A stretch of 35,642 nt of DNA from Candidatus Omnitrophota bacterium (GTDB lineage: Bacteria; Omnitrophota; Omnitrophia; Omnitrophales; Aquincolibacteriaceae). The stretch covers positions 1 to 35,642 of the forward strand of contig JAKLFP010000013.1 in assembly GCA_022711115.1 (NCBI GenBank), written 5' to 3'. Positions 8,358 through 16,604 of the stretch are shown one piece after another; position 1 is the first letter of the stretch; each line of letters opens with the position of its first letter. Below the pieces are notes generated by a model. The model saw only the letters and a list, made by a program, of their open reading frames with translations. It ran no database searches and was not told the DNA's origin. A program made the position numbers and the translations under genes.

Positions 8358-9092
8358 ATGTTTATCGTTGGATTTGTATTGATACAAATCGTGGTATTTG
8401 GTGTGCTGTATTATGCTTTCAAAAAGATCACAGGCGGTGATACGGAAAATGCCGTTAAAAGATTAAGCGTTGTTTATGAGGATCTTGTTAAGAAACAAAA
8501 AGATCTTACGGAAAAAATTGAGGAGGGTGAAAGAGAACTTCAGGCCAAGAAGGAAGAAGCTGCTGCCATCGCGGAGAAGCTGGCCACTCAGGCGCTGGAG
8601 GAAGTTCGCAAGAAAGAAGAAGAAGTCCTTAGGAAGGCGCGGGCAGAAGCCGATGAGATTTTGGCAAAGGCGCATGGGTCCCGTGAGGCTCTTTTTCATG
8701 ACCTCGAAATCGAAGCGAACAAGAAGATGATCGATTTTGTTGCGGACCTTCTTAAGGTCGTTCTTGACAGCAAAACAAGCGCTCTTATCCATGGCCAGTT
8801 CGTCAGAAATTTCATTGAGCAAGCAAAAAAATCAGACCTTGCTTCCGTCGATGCGGCGGGACAATCTTTTGTTCTGCGAGCGGCCATGCCGCTTAAAGAA
8901 GAAGAAAGAGCCGAAATCAACAAGATACTTTCCGAAAAGCTTGGAGCTGCAGATATTAAACTTGAAGAGGTCCAAGACGAAAAGCTGGTTGCAGGTATTG
9001 CTTTGCAGATCGGGTCGCTGATCTTAGAAGGAAACTTCGCCAATTCGGTGAAGGACGCAGCTATTCAGCGTAAAGAAAAATTAAAATCCTAG
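8358..9092 (+). CDS. F-type ATPase b-delta fusion, delta reduced to its C-terminal part
   Basis: The 244-residue protein has an N-terminal transmembrane helix (about 2-22). A long charged coiled coil rich in E, K and A follows (about 40-120), as in stator subunit b. From about residue 165 it continues into the C-terminal domain of delta/OSCP: a VLRAAMPLKEEER stretch, then EEVQDEKLVAGIALQIGSLI, which matches the family D-x-x-L-xGG-xxxxxG pattern. The six-helix N-terminal domain of delta, which caps the F1 head by binding alpha, is not present. The fusion is far shorter than mycobacterial b-delta (about 445 residues). It would form the peripheral stalk with altered head contact. The start has an AGAGAGGGGA ribosome binding site. 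Confidence 0.85.
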   Translation: MFIVGFVLIQIVVFGVLYYAFKKITGGDTENAVKRLSVVYEDLVKKQKDLTEKIEEGERELQAKKEEAAAIAEKLATQALEEVRKKEEEVLRKARAEADEILAKAHGSREALFHDLEIEANKKMIDFVADLLKVVLDSKTSALIHGQFVRNFIEQAKKSDLASVDAAGQSFVLRAAMPLKEEERAEINKILSEKLGAADIKLEEVQDEKLVAGIALQIGSLILEGNFANSVKDAAIQRKEKLKS

Positions 9093-9193
9093 CATTTTTA
9101 TTTTAAACGATGGAGCAACAGGACTGGATTGCTGCTTCATTCAATGAATCTCAAAGTAGTCATAGAAGAAATAAATAGAGAGAGCAATATTTT

Positions 9194-10099
9194 ATGGGAA
9201 AAGTAACGAGGCTTAAAGGCGATCTGGATGACGTGGACGCACTTCTGGAGATTATTTCGGTTATCAAGGACGTCGCGACGAACCGTTTTTTCACTTTTGC
9301 TCAAAGAAAAGCGAATTTTCAGAAGTTTTTTGAAGTCTTTATGGATTTTTTCCAAATCGTACAAAACATCGAGACGGAATGTCCGTTGCTAAGAAACGAC
9401 AATAAAGGAGTTACTCTTTTTATCGTCTCGTCGGATCAGGCTTTCATGGCTCAGCTGAACAGCCGTCTTACGAGTCTTGCGTTGCAGCAGTCTGAGAAAA
9501 ATCCGGGAGCTGCGATCGCTTGTTTGGGCAAACGCGTTGCTGAAAAACTCAGGGCTGTGGGCCTTACCAATATCGAAAAAATATTTACGACGGATCAATA
9601 CCCTGACCGCTATACGCTCTCGCTCGCTATCCGGGAATATTTGGTAAGCCGTATTATGGAGGGACATGCGGGGAAAGTGATTTTAATCCACTTATGGGCG
9701 AAAAATTTCACAATCGTAAAACCACGTATTTTGACACTTTTGCCTGCGTCGGAACTTATTCGAACGGGGGGAGGGGATATTACGGAAGAGGATGGACAAG
9801 AGATGGATGGTCAGAGCCGTGAGGATAAATACAAGCTTCTTCTGGAATCGCCGCCGGATAAGATCATGAAGGCACTTGCGGATATTTGGATCCATTCCCG
9901 CCTGTTTGAGCTTCTCAGCGATATTCTTTTGGTGGAAGCGGCGATTCAGGCGCAACAATTGGAATCGGCCATGGAATCTCTGGGATCGGAAAAAAAAGGG
10001 CTTTTGGTCAGTTTCCGAAAGGCCGGGCGTGACGAAATGAACAAGGCGATGCGCGAAGTTTTTACCCAATCGGGTGTTGCTAAAGGCGGTAGACGATAA
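9194..10099 (+). CDS. atpG: F-type ATPase subunit gamma
   Basis: The 301-residue central stalk subunit. The N-terminal helix (residues about 17-45, with ISVIKDVATNRFFTFAQ) matches the position of the usual TxKITxAMxxVAxxK segment, though it is divergent. The C-terminal helix (about 250-295, ending RDEMNKAMREVFTQSG) matches the usual RQAxITxELxEI end. The middle Rossmann-like part is recognisable from FIVSSDQAFMAQLN, which replaces the canonical SDxGLCGxxN motif. A 101-base gap precedes it and holds only two short, unconvincing reading frames. Its stop overlaps the beta start by one base (TAATG), so the two are translationally coupled. Confidence 0.82.
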   Translation: MGKVTRLKGDLDDVDALLEIISVIKDVATNRFFTFAQRKANFQKFFEVFMDFFQIVQNIETECPLLRNDNKGVTLFIVSSDQAFMAQLNSRLTSLALQQSEKNPGAAIACLGKRVAEKLRAVGLTNIEKIFTTDQYPDRYTLSLAIREYLVSRIMEGHAGKVILIHLWAKNFTIVKPRILTLLPASELIRTGGGDITEEDGQEMDGQSREDKYKLLLESPPDKIMKALADIWIHSRLFELLSDILLVEAAIQAQQLESAMESLGSEKKGLLVSFRKAGRDEMNKAMREVFTQSGVAKGGRR

Positions 10100-11541
10100 T
10101 GGAAAGCGATATAAAGCATACCACACAGAATCAAGAGGCACCGGCAGAGGGTGTCTTTGGAAGGGTGATCAGCGTTCGAGGCCCGGTTGTGGACGTGCGT
10201 TTCGAGCAGGTAAGCGATCTGCCGGCTCTTTACGACGTTCTTATCGGACAATCTTTTGACAGAAGAAAAATCGTTTTAGAAGTTGCGGAACATTTGAGTA
10301 AGAATGATGTCCGCTGCATTTCGCTTTCCGAAACTTTAAATTTGCAATTAAACTCCAAAGTATTAAATACGCGAAAGCCTGTTTCGATTCGCACAGGAGA
10401 TGAGCTTTACGGGCGGATCATCAATGTGTTTGGCGATCCTGTGGACAATATGGCGTCTTTTACGGGCACGTCCTTTAAAGTGATCCGGCGTCCGCCGCGT
10501 CAGGAAGAATTTAACTTAAAAAGTAAATTTACGACAAAGCCTCAGTTTCTGGAAACAGGTATTAAGTATCTTGATATTCTTTACCCGCTTTGTAAAGGAA
10601 GTAAGATGGGAATTCTTGGAGGTGCGGGTTGCGGCAAGAGCGTTGTGATTCTGGAGCTGATCAATAATATCGTCAAAAAACATGACGGAGTCTGCATTTT
10701 CACCGGTATCGGAGAACGTATTCGCGAAGGAAACGATCTTTTTTGCGAATTGCGTGATAATAATTTACTTAGAAAAGTGAAACTGGTTTTCGGTCAGATG
10801 AATGAACCGCCGGGAGCTCGTTATGAGTGCGTTAATACAGGGATCACCCTTGCCGAAGATCTGGCGGAACAAAATAAAGACGTACTTCTATTCATGGATA
10901 ATGTTTTTCGTTTTATCCAGGGAGGACAGGAGATCTCGACTTTGCTCGGCCGTGTTCCCGGAGAATCGGGATATCAACCCACTCTGCAATCAGAGGTCAA
11001 TTCCGTGCAGGAGCGAATCCGTTCGATCCCGGGCTATGGTTCGATCACGTCCCTGCAAGCTGTTTATGTGCCGGCAGATGATATGACCGATCCTTCGGTG
11101 GTTGCCATTTTCAGTTGCTTGGACGGGGCCTTGGCCCTTTCCCGTGATCTCGCACAACGCGGTTTTTATCCCGCCATTGATCCTTTGAGAAGCAGTTGCT
11201 CAAATTTGGATCCTCGCATTGTAGGGCAAAGGGCGTACAACATCAGTCAGAAGATGATGGCTCTTTTTGCGAAACATAATTCGCTCAAGAGAATCGTCCA
11301 GGTCGTTGGTGTCGAAGAGTTGCCCAAAGAGGATCAGCTTGAATACAAACGCGCGGAAAAAATGTTGAATTTTATGACACAGCCATTCACTGTGGGTGAG
11401 GCGTTCACCGGGAAAAAAGGGGAGTTTGTGTCGGTGGGGGATGCGGTAGATGATTGTGAGGCGATCATTGCCGGTGTTTATGATAAATTGCCCGCCAGCG
11501 ATTTCTACCTGGTCGGGCGTGCTCCCAGAAAGAAGGAATAA
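10099..11541 (+). CDS. atpD: F-type ATPase catalytic subunit beta
   Basis: The 480-residue catalytic F1 subunit. It has P-loop GGAGCGKS (residues 174-181; usual GGAGVGKT), catalytic Glu E206 in GERIREGN (usual GERTREGN), Walker B region DVLLFMDNVFRF, and VPADDMTDPS. The lever region reads VEELPKED where DELSEED is usual. The catalytic residues are therefore kept while normally invariant neighbours have drifted. This suggests a working but specialised enzyme. It is last of the ATPase genes, and the T2SS gene gspE begins only 10 bases after its stop on the same strand. Confidence 0.93.
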   Translation: MESDIKHTTQNQEAPAEGVFGRVISVRGPVVDVRFEQVSDLPALYDVLIGQSFDRRKIVLEVAEHLSKNDVRCISLSETLNLQLNSKVLNTRKPVSIRTGDELYGRIINVFGDPVDNMASFTGTSFKVIRRPPRQEEFNLKSKFTTKPQFLETGIKYLDILYPLCKGSKMGILGGAGCGKSVVILELINNIVKKHDGVCIFTGIGERIREGNDLFCELRDNNLLRKVKLVFGQMNEPPGARYECVNTGITLAEDLAEQNKDVLLFMDNVFRFIQGGQEISTLLGRVPGESGYQPTLQSEVNSVQERIRSIPGYGSITSLQAVYVPADDMTDPSVVAIFSCLDGALALSRDLAQRGFYPAIDPLRSSCSNLDPRIVGQRAYNISQKMMALFAKHNSLKRIVQVVGVEELPKEDQLEYKRAEKMLNFMTQPFTVGEAFTGKKGEFVSVGDAVDDCEAIIAGVYDKLPASDFYLVGRAPRKKE

Positions 11542-11551
11542 AAACTTAATC

Positions 11552-13855
11552 ATGAAAGTTGCGCCGGATAAAGCTTCCTATAAAATCCTTTTAAGCTCAG
11601 GGAGTTTTCCAAAAGAGACTCTGGATCAAGCTTTCAGACAGGCGGAATCCTCCGGAGTATCCTTTTTGCAAGTTCTTGAGGGCTCTGGCATGGCTAGTGA
11701 AGGAAAAATCCTTGAAATTTTTTCAAAAGCTACCGGTCATTCTATTATTAATCTGAAGGATACACATCCGGATCCCGAGATCTTTAAGCATATCCCCGTG
11801 AAGTTTGCTTCTTATTATAAATTTTTTCCGGTTGCTCGTGAAAATGGGAAACTCATCATCGCAACGGCCAGGATTTTGGATATCCATACGCTTGATGAAA
11901 TGAGATTCGCGCTTGGTTTTGAAATCGATATTCGGTTTGCCGCAGAAAACGATATTGAAGAGATGCTTCAAAAATATTACGGGTTGGCTGCCGATACGGT
12001 AGAAAAAATCCTTTCCGAAACTCCGGCAAATGAACGTCCGGTGGCCGCAACGCATTCTCAAGACGTAGAAGATATCGAAAAACTCGCGGCTGCACCTTCG
12101 GTTGCTTATGTCGTTAACCAGATCATTCTGGATGCCTACAAAAAGCGAGCCAGTGACATACATTTGGAAGCATTGTCAACGGGGATTCGTTTGAGATATC
12201 GGATCGATGGCCTTTTGCAGGAAGCGCCTGTCCCGAGGGAATTGAAGGATTTTTTTGCGCCGATGCTTTCACGCATCAAAATTATGGCGAACCTGAATGT
12301 GGCGGAAAAACGGCTTCCTCAAGACGGAAAATTCAGGGTTAAGACACAGGAAGAAACATTGGACCTTCGCGTTTCTTTTATTCCTACGTCGAACGGCGAG
12401 AGTGTGGTGCTTAGGATTCTTCCCGGAAAGAATGTTTTTAAATTGGAACAACTCGGCTTTGACGAGAAGTATAAAAAACTTTTTGAAGACCTTCTGAATA
12501 GGCCGAATGGGATTTTGTTTGTGACAGGGCCGACCGGCAGCGGAAAAAGCACGACCCTCTATGCTGCTCTGAATCGATTGAATATACCGGGCCGGAAGAT
12601 CATAACGATCGAAGATCCTGTGGAATATGAATTGGATGGAGTCAATCAAATCCATGTAATGCCTGAGATCGGATTGACATTTTCAAGTGGGTTGAGAAGC
12701 ATATTGCGTCATGATCCGGATGTCATGATGGTTGGAGAAGTTCGGGATCTTGAGACGGCGGATATTGCCATTCGTGCAGCGCTTACCGGGCACTTGATCC
12801 TTTCGACTTTACATACCAATGATGCCGCAAGCGGTATTACGCGTCTGCTGGATATCGGGGTGGAACCTTATTTGATTGCTTCAAGCGTTGTTGCGTTTAT
12901 TGCGCAGCGTTTGGTTCGCGTGATTTGTACCCATTGCAAGGAAGAAAATATTCAAGTATCTCGTGAAATCCGGAAAATTATTACTAAGGAAAACTGGATC
13001 GGGCAGCAGGATATTCGCATTCAGCGCGGGCGTGGTTGTGATCATTGCAACGGCACGGGCTATCGAGGTCGGGTGGCGATACATGAATTTTTGGTTTTAA
13101 ATGAATCCATCCGGAAGCTTGTGATGGGGCATGCTACTGCTGAGATGATTAAGATGGAAGCTATAAAGCAAGGGATGAACACTCTGCGGCGGAGCGGATG
13201 GGAAAAAGTAATGGCCGGTATCACAACGCCCGAAGAGGTTTTGGAAGCGACTGAAGCGGATGAAATCTCTCTTTCGGAACAGGAAATCGCCCAAGCCTCA
13301 AAAAAGGAATCAGCGGGAAGGGAATTCTTCGAGGCAGGACTCTCCTCGCGAGATTCACAAGATGCCAACATTTCAGAAAAAGAATTCGTGGATTTGCGCA
13401 AATTCAAGCGCGTTCGGTGCCGTGTCCCTGTCCTCTATCGGGTCATTGAATTCAGAGGGAGATCCCCAAGGGATGAAGCAATTAAAAAAAGAATTATTCA
13501 ATTCGAATTCGGCGGCGTCATCGAAAATATATGCCCGGGAGGGATTTTTTTTATGACGCCGGACCGATCTCTTGAAAAGAGTACGGTTCCTGCGCAGCAT
13601 GAGATGTGGAAATTCCTCGATGATGCACTCGAGGCGGGCAATGTTCTTGAACTCAAAATTAATCTTCCGGACAGGGAGAGCCCGGTTGAATGCATGGCGA
13701 GGATCTTGAGGGTGATGCATTCTGCAGAGGGAAAGAAAAATGACGAAGATCCTTCTTATAGTGTTGCCATGATGTTCCTTGCTATCAATAGTGTTGACCG
13801 TAATTCTCTCGAAAAATTCTGTCAAGCACAGGCGGTATCTGATGAAACAATTTAA
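11552..13855 (+). CDS. gspE: T2SS/type IV pilus assembly ATPase GspE with C-terminal PilZ domain
   Basis: The 767-residue cytoplasmic ATPase powers pseudopilus assembly. The order is an MshEN-like N-terminal region (about 1-170), then the ATPase core with Walker A GPTGSGKS (326-333), Asp box IEDPVEY and Walker B with RHDPDVMMVGEVRD. A tetracysteine zinc site follows (CTHC and CDHC). After a linker comes an extra PilZ-like domain (about 612-760) with RKFKR (R616, R620) and NICPGG (N659, C661, G664), where c-di-GMP receptors have RxxxR and (D/N)xSxxG. The start at 11552 is preferred to an ATG at 11450 inside the beta gene. PilZ fused behind GspE is uncommon; c-di-GMP binding is plausible but the Ser-to-Cys change makes it uncertain. 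It overlaps the next gene by 14 bases. Confidence 0.93.
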   Translation: MKVAPDKASYKILLSSGSFPKETLDQAFRQAESSGVSFLQVLEGSGMASEGKILEIFSKATGHSIINLKDTHPDPEIFKHIPVKFASYYKFFPVARENGKLIIATARILDIHTLDEMRFALGFEIDIRFAAENDIEEMLQKYYGLAADTVEKILSETPANERPVAATHSQDVEDIEKLAAAPSVAYVVNQIILDAYKKRASDIHLEALSTGIRLRYRIDGLLQEAPVPRELKDFFAPMLSRIKIMANLNVAEKRLPQDGKFRVKTQEETLDLRVSFIPTSNGESVVLRILPGKNVFKLEQLGFDEKYKKLFEDLLNRPNGILFVTGPTGSGKSTTLYAALNRLNIPGRKIITIEDPVEYELDGVNQIHVMPEIGLTFSSGLRSILRHDPDVMMVGEVRDLETADIAIRAALTGHLILSTLHTNDAASGITRLLDIGVEPYLIASSVVAFIAQRLVRVICTHCKEENIQVSREIRKIITKENWIGQQDIRIQRGRGCDHCNGTGYRGRVAIHEFLVLNESIRKLVMGHATAEMIKMEAIKQGMNTLRRSGWEKVMAGITTPEEVLEATEADEISLSEQEIAQASKKESAGREFFEAGLSSRDSQDANISEKEFVDLRKFKRVRCRVPVLYRVIEFRGRSPRDEAIKKRIIQFEFGGVIENICPGGIFFMTPDRSLEKSTVPAQHEMWKFLDDALEAGNVLELKINLPDRESPVECMARILRVMHSAEGKKNDEDPSYSVAMMFLAINSVDRNSLEKFCQAQAVSDETI

Positions 13856-14471
13856 ATATGAGGCAAAAAAAGGCGCGGATCTAGTCAAAGGCATTTTGAC
13901 CGCTGAATCGAGGGAAGATGCCATTCTAATGATTCGCGAAATGGGTTTTGACTTCTTAGCTTTGATGGACGATGAGCGCGGGGATCATTGGGATAAGTTT
14001 TTAACTGGGCTGGACCTGTTTTCGCAAAAAAAAGCAGGAAGACAAAAGCGTATTCCATGTAACATCCCTTTTATCTTTCGTGTTTTGGAGTATCACGGGG
14101 ATCGTTCCCTTATTAAGGATGACAAAGAAAAACTTTCGCAATTGGTGTTTGAGGGTTTTGTCAAGAACGTTAGTGAGGGGGGGATCCTTTTTGAAACTTC
14201 CGGACAATTGCAGTCTCAGGAAAAAAAACCTGCAGAGCAGCTGGCTCCTTTTTCTGTGCTGGATATTCTGGAGCCGGGCAATGTGCTCGCACTTAGAATT
14301 AATCTTTCCAATGGGGATGCTTCCGTGGAATGTACGGCAAGAATTTTGAGGCTTATCCAGGCAAACCATGAAAGCGGTCACTGCTGTGTTCCTTTCCATA
14401 TCGCGGTTGTATTCCTAAAAATTAGCGCTAGAGATCGAAATCTTTTTAGGGGAATGTCTTTGGAGATTTGA
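13842..14471 (+). CDS. GspF-N-terminus/PilZ chimeric protein
   Basis: The 209-residue protein starts with about 40 residues nearly identical to the start of GspF encoded just downstream (both begin MKQFKYEAKKG-DLVKGIL). From about residue 65 it switches to a PilZ-like domain similar to that at the end of GspE. The domain holds KRIPC, then FVKNVSEGG (N109, S111, G114: intact NxSxxG), then GNVLALRINL and VECTARILR. The first Arg of RxxxR is displaced (R67, R70). It has no transmembrane segments, so it cannot be a platform protein; it may be a cytoplasmic regulator that docks with GspE or the GspF ring. The start at 13842 is chosen by alignment with GspF and by overlap with the gspE end. It probably arose by partial gspF duplication and domain capture. 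Confidence 0.82.
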   Translation: MKQFKYEAKKGADLVKGILTAESREDAILMIREMGFDFLALMDDERGDHWDKFLTGLDLFSQKKAGRQKRIPCNIPFIFRVLEYHGDRSLIKDDKEKLSQLVFEGFVKNVSEGGILFETSGQLQSQEKKPAEQLAPFSVLDILEPGNVLALRINLSNGDASVECTARILRLIQANHESGHCCVPFHIAVVFLKISARDRNLFRGMSLEI

Positions 14472-14477
14472 CGCTGG

Positions 14478-15698
14478 ATGAAACAGTTTAAATACGAAGC
14501 AAAAAAAGGGATGGATCTTGTCAAGGGAATCCTGTCTGCGGAGACTAAGGATGAGGCGATTGATAAGATAAATGAAATGGGACTTATTCCCGTAGAATTA
14601 GAAGAGGAGATATCTGTTGAACCGGACAGCCCGGTTTTGGGCAGAACAGGTTCTTTTTCTTCCAAAATTAGCGCTCGAGCACTTAATGTTTTTTACCGCC
14701 AGCTTAGTCGTCTCTTGAAATCAGGTGTGCCTCTTCTTCCGGCACTTGCATTGATTTCAGAGCAATTCGAAGATCCTAAACTCCAGAAGATTCTGGAGCA
14801 AATCAAAAATCAGGTAAGACAAGGAAAGTCATTTGCTGAGGTGATGGCTGGATATCCTTCGGTGTTTAACGCTTTTGCAGTTTCTATGGTTGAATTGGGA
14901 GAAAATACAGGGCATCTTGACGAAGCATTGCAACGATTGGCGGATTGCTATGAGCGACAATTAGTTACGGTCCAAAAAATCCGGAATGCATTACTGTATC
15001 CCGCTTTTATTATCTCGTTAGGCGGCTTTGCTGTTGTGTTTCTTCTTGCTTATGTTGTTCCTAAATTCACAAAGCTTTTTTCAGAACTCGGACAGACTTT
15101 GCCGTTATTGACGCGCTGCCTGATCTGGGTGAGTGATGTGGCTAAACATTCTGGTCTCGGGATCATTTTTGCTGTCGCAGTTTTTATGATTCTGATGCGG
15201 GCTCGTCTCCGTGTACGCTCGAACAAAATCCATTGGGATAAGATAAAGCTCCAACTTCCGTTACTGGGAAAGGTGATTTTTATGGCTCAATTTGCCGCTT
15301 TTTCTCGATCCGTGGAAATGCTTTTAAGAGGAGGTGTAACTCTCTTAAAAGCCATGAGAACAGCAGTTCCATCAGTTTCCAATGAAGCCATGAAAGAAGA
15401 ATTAATTCACGTAGCAAACAAAGTAGAGCAGGGTGCAACTTTGAGCGAGGCTTTGAAAGCTTCGGGTTTTTTCCCTATGTTTGCAATTCATTTGCTTTTG
15501 ATTGGTGAAAAGACAGGGCGTCTGGAACAATCTTTTAATGATATCGCAGATTGGTATGAACAAGAAGTGGAAGAAAATACGAGGATCCTGACCCAGCTGA
15601 TTGAGCCCATAGCGATCCTGGTATTAGGCATAGCGTTAGGACTGATCGCCATGGCGATTTTACTTCCTATTTTTAGTATGGACGCAATTATTTCTTAA
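14478..15698 (+). CDS. gspF: T2SS inner-membrane platform protein GspF
   Basis: The 406-residue protein has the two T2SSF domains and three transmembrane regions typical of GspF/PilC. Family signatures include FYRQLSRLLKSGVPLLPAL (about 71-90), SMVELGENTGHLDEAL, and the second copy FSRSVEMLLRGGVTLLKAM with LIGEKTGRLEQSF. The last transmembrane segment ends the protein (ILVLGIALGLIAMAILLPIF). It converts GspE motion into pseudopilin extraction. It follows the chimeric PilZ protein by six bases. Confidence 0.95.
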   Translation: MKQFKYEAKKGMDLVKGILSAETKDEAIDKINEMGLIPVELEEEISVEPDSPVLGRTGSFSSKISARALNVFYRQLSRLLKSGVPLLPALALISEQFEDPKLQKILEQIKNQVRQGKSFAEVMAGYPSVFNAFAVSMVELGENTGHLDEALQRLADCYERQLVTVQKIRNALLYPAFIISLGGFAVVFLLAYVVPKFTKLFSELGQTLPLLTRCLIWVSDVAKHSGLGIIFAVAVFMILMRARLRVRSNKIHWDKIKLQLPLLGKVIFMAQFAAFSRSVEMLLRGGVTLLKAMRTAVPSVSNEAMKEELIHVANKVEQGATLSEALKASGFFPMFAIHLLLIGEKTGRLEQSFNDIADWYEQEVEENTRILTQLIEPIAILVLGIALGLIAMAILLPIFSMDAIIS

Positions 15699-15712
15699 CC
15701 GGTGAGGTTGAT

Positions 15713-16162
15713 ATGAAGAAAATACTTCTAAAATTCAAAGAACATGGTTTTTCCCTGATTGAAATCATTTTGGTTGTGATCATCATTGCGACGCTTTCGG
15801 CCATGGTTGTGCCGCGTCTTTCAGGACGTTCCGATCAGGCCAGGCAGGCAACGGCAAAAGCGGATATTGAGGTCAATATCCCGACGGCGCTTAAGCTTTA
15901 TGAGTTGGATAATGGTTTTTTGCCCACCACAGATCAAGGACTCGATGCGTTGTTGCAAAAGCCGAGTACTGCGCCAACACCGGAGAATTGGAATGGACCT
16001 TATCTGGAAAAACAGTCTGTAGATCCCTGGGGGCGCGCTTATCAGTATCAAAGTCCGGGGGTGCATCGCCCGCATGATTATGATCTGTCTTCACTTGGCA
16101 AGAGTGCCAAGGACGCCAAAGATGATATTATTAACTGGATTGAGACCGAATCCCAGTCATAA
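15713..16162 (+). CDS. gspG: Major pseudopilin GspG
   Basis: A 149-residue pseudopilin. The prepilin peptidase site G|FSLIE lies at about residues 12-17, with the conserved Glu at +5 followed by a hydrophobic helix. The C-terminal region has the GspG hallmarks LPTTDQGLDALLQKP, NGPYLEK, DPWGRAYQYQSPG and DYDLSSLGK, which include the calcium-loop region. It is the main building block of the T2SS pseudopilus. It lies directly after gspF. Confidence 0.96.
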   Translation: MKKILLKFKEHGFSLIEIILVVIIIATLSAMVVPRLSGRSDQARQATAKADIEVNIPTALKLYELDNGFLPTTDQGLDALLQKPSTAPTPENWNGPYLEKQSVDPWGRAYQYQSPGVHRPHDYDLSSLGKSAKDAKDDIINWIETESQS

Positions 16163-16163
16163 C

Positions 16164-16604
16164 ATGAGACGTTTGGGATCAAGTCGGCAGTTTGGGGGAA
16201 AGAAAGGTTTCACGCTTATCGAAATCATTCTCAGCATTGTTATTCTGACTGTCGGCATCATATCCGTTCAGCGGGTATTCATCGGCTCTTTATCAGCGTT
16301 AAGTGTTATTGAGAATTGGGACCAAGCGGAAGCTCTGCTGGAAGAGAAAATATGGGACATTGAAAGAGGGGTCAAAGAAGGGGACGGGGTTCTTCCATCC
16401 TCTCAATCGAACGGAGTTCTGCTTGGAAAAATCAGGACTTATCAATACGATTTAAATATACGGGCCATAGACCGTGAAAGTAATTTTGTGGAAGCGACGC
16501 TATCTGTTTCTTGGAAGATTAGCGGGATAAAACGTTCTATAACGCGTCATTTTTATCTTATGGTGCCTTATGCGGCTTGGAAAACTTCAACGGCGTGGTT
16601 TTAG
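16164..16604 (+). CDS. gspI: Minor pseudopilin, GspI-like
   Basis: A 146-residue protein with prepilin site G|FTLIE at about residues 15-20, a hydrophobic helix, then WDQAEALLEEKIWDIE, where GspI proteins have a similar A-x-x-L-x-E-x-x-x-D/E helix. The start at 16164 is chosen because it gives a normal short prepilin leader and lies just after the gspG stop; an upstream in-frame ATG at 16074 would lie inside gspG. GspI versus GspH is decided mainly by position before a GspJ-like gene and by the helix pattern. Confidence 0.75.
   Translation: MRRLGSSRQFGGKKGFTLIEIILSIVILTVGIISVQRVFIGSLSALSVIENWDQAEALLEEKIWDIERGVKEGDGVLPSSQSNGVLLGKIRTYQYDLNIRAIDRESNFVEATLSVSWKISGIKRSITRHFYLMVPYAAWKTSTAWF

Noticed and set aside
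9110-9206. Two very short plus-strand frames before gamma (ATG at 9110, 22 residues; ATG at 9144, 20 residues)
   Set aside because: No ribosome binding site, no recognisable features, and one overlaps the gamma start. They are not supported beyond chance.
11450-11551. N-terminal extension of GspE from an ATG inside the beta gene
   Set aside because: The extra 34 residues do not match the family and would require a deep overlap. The start at 11552 fits the MshEN-like domain.
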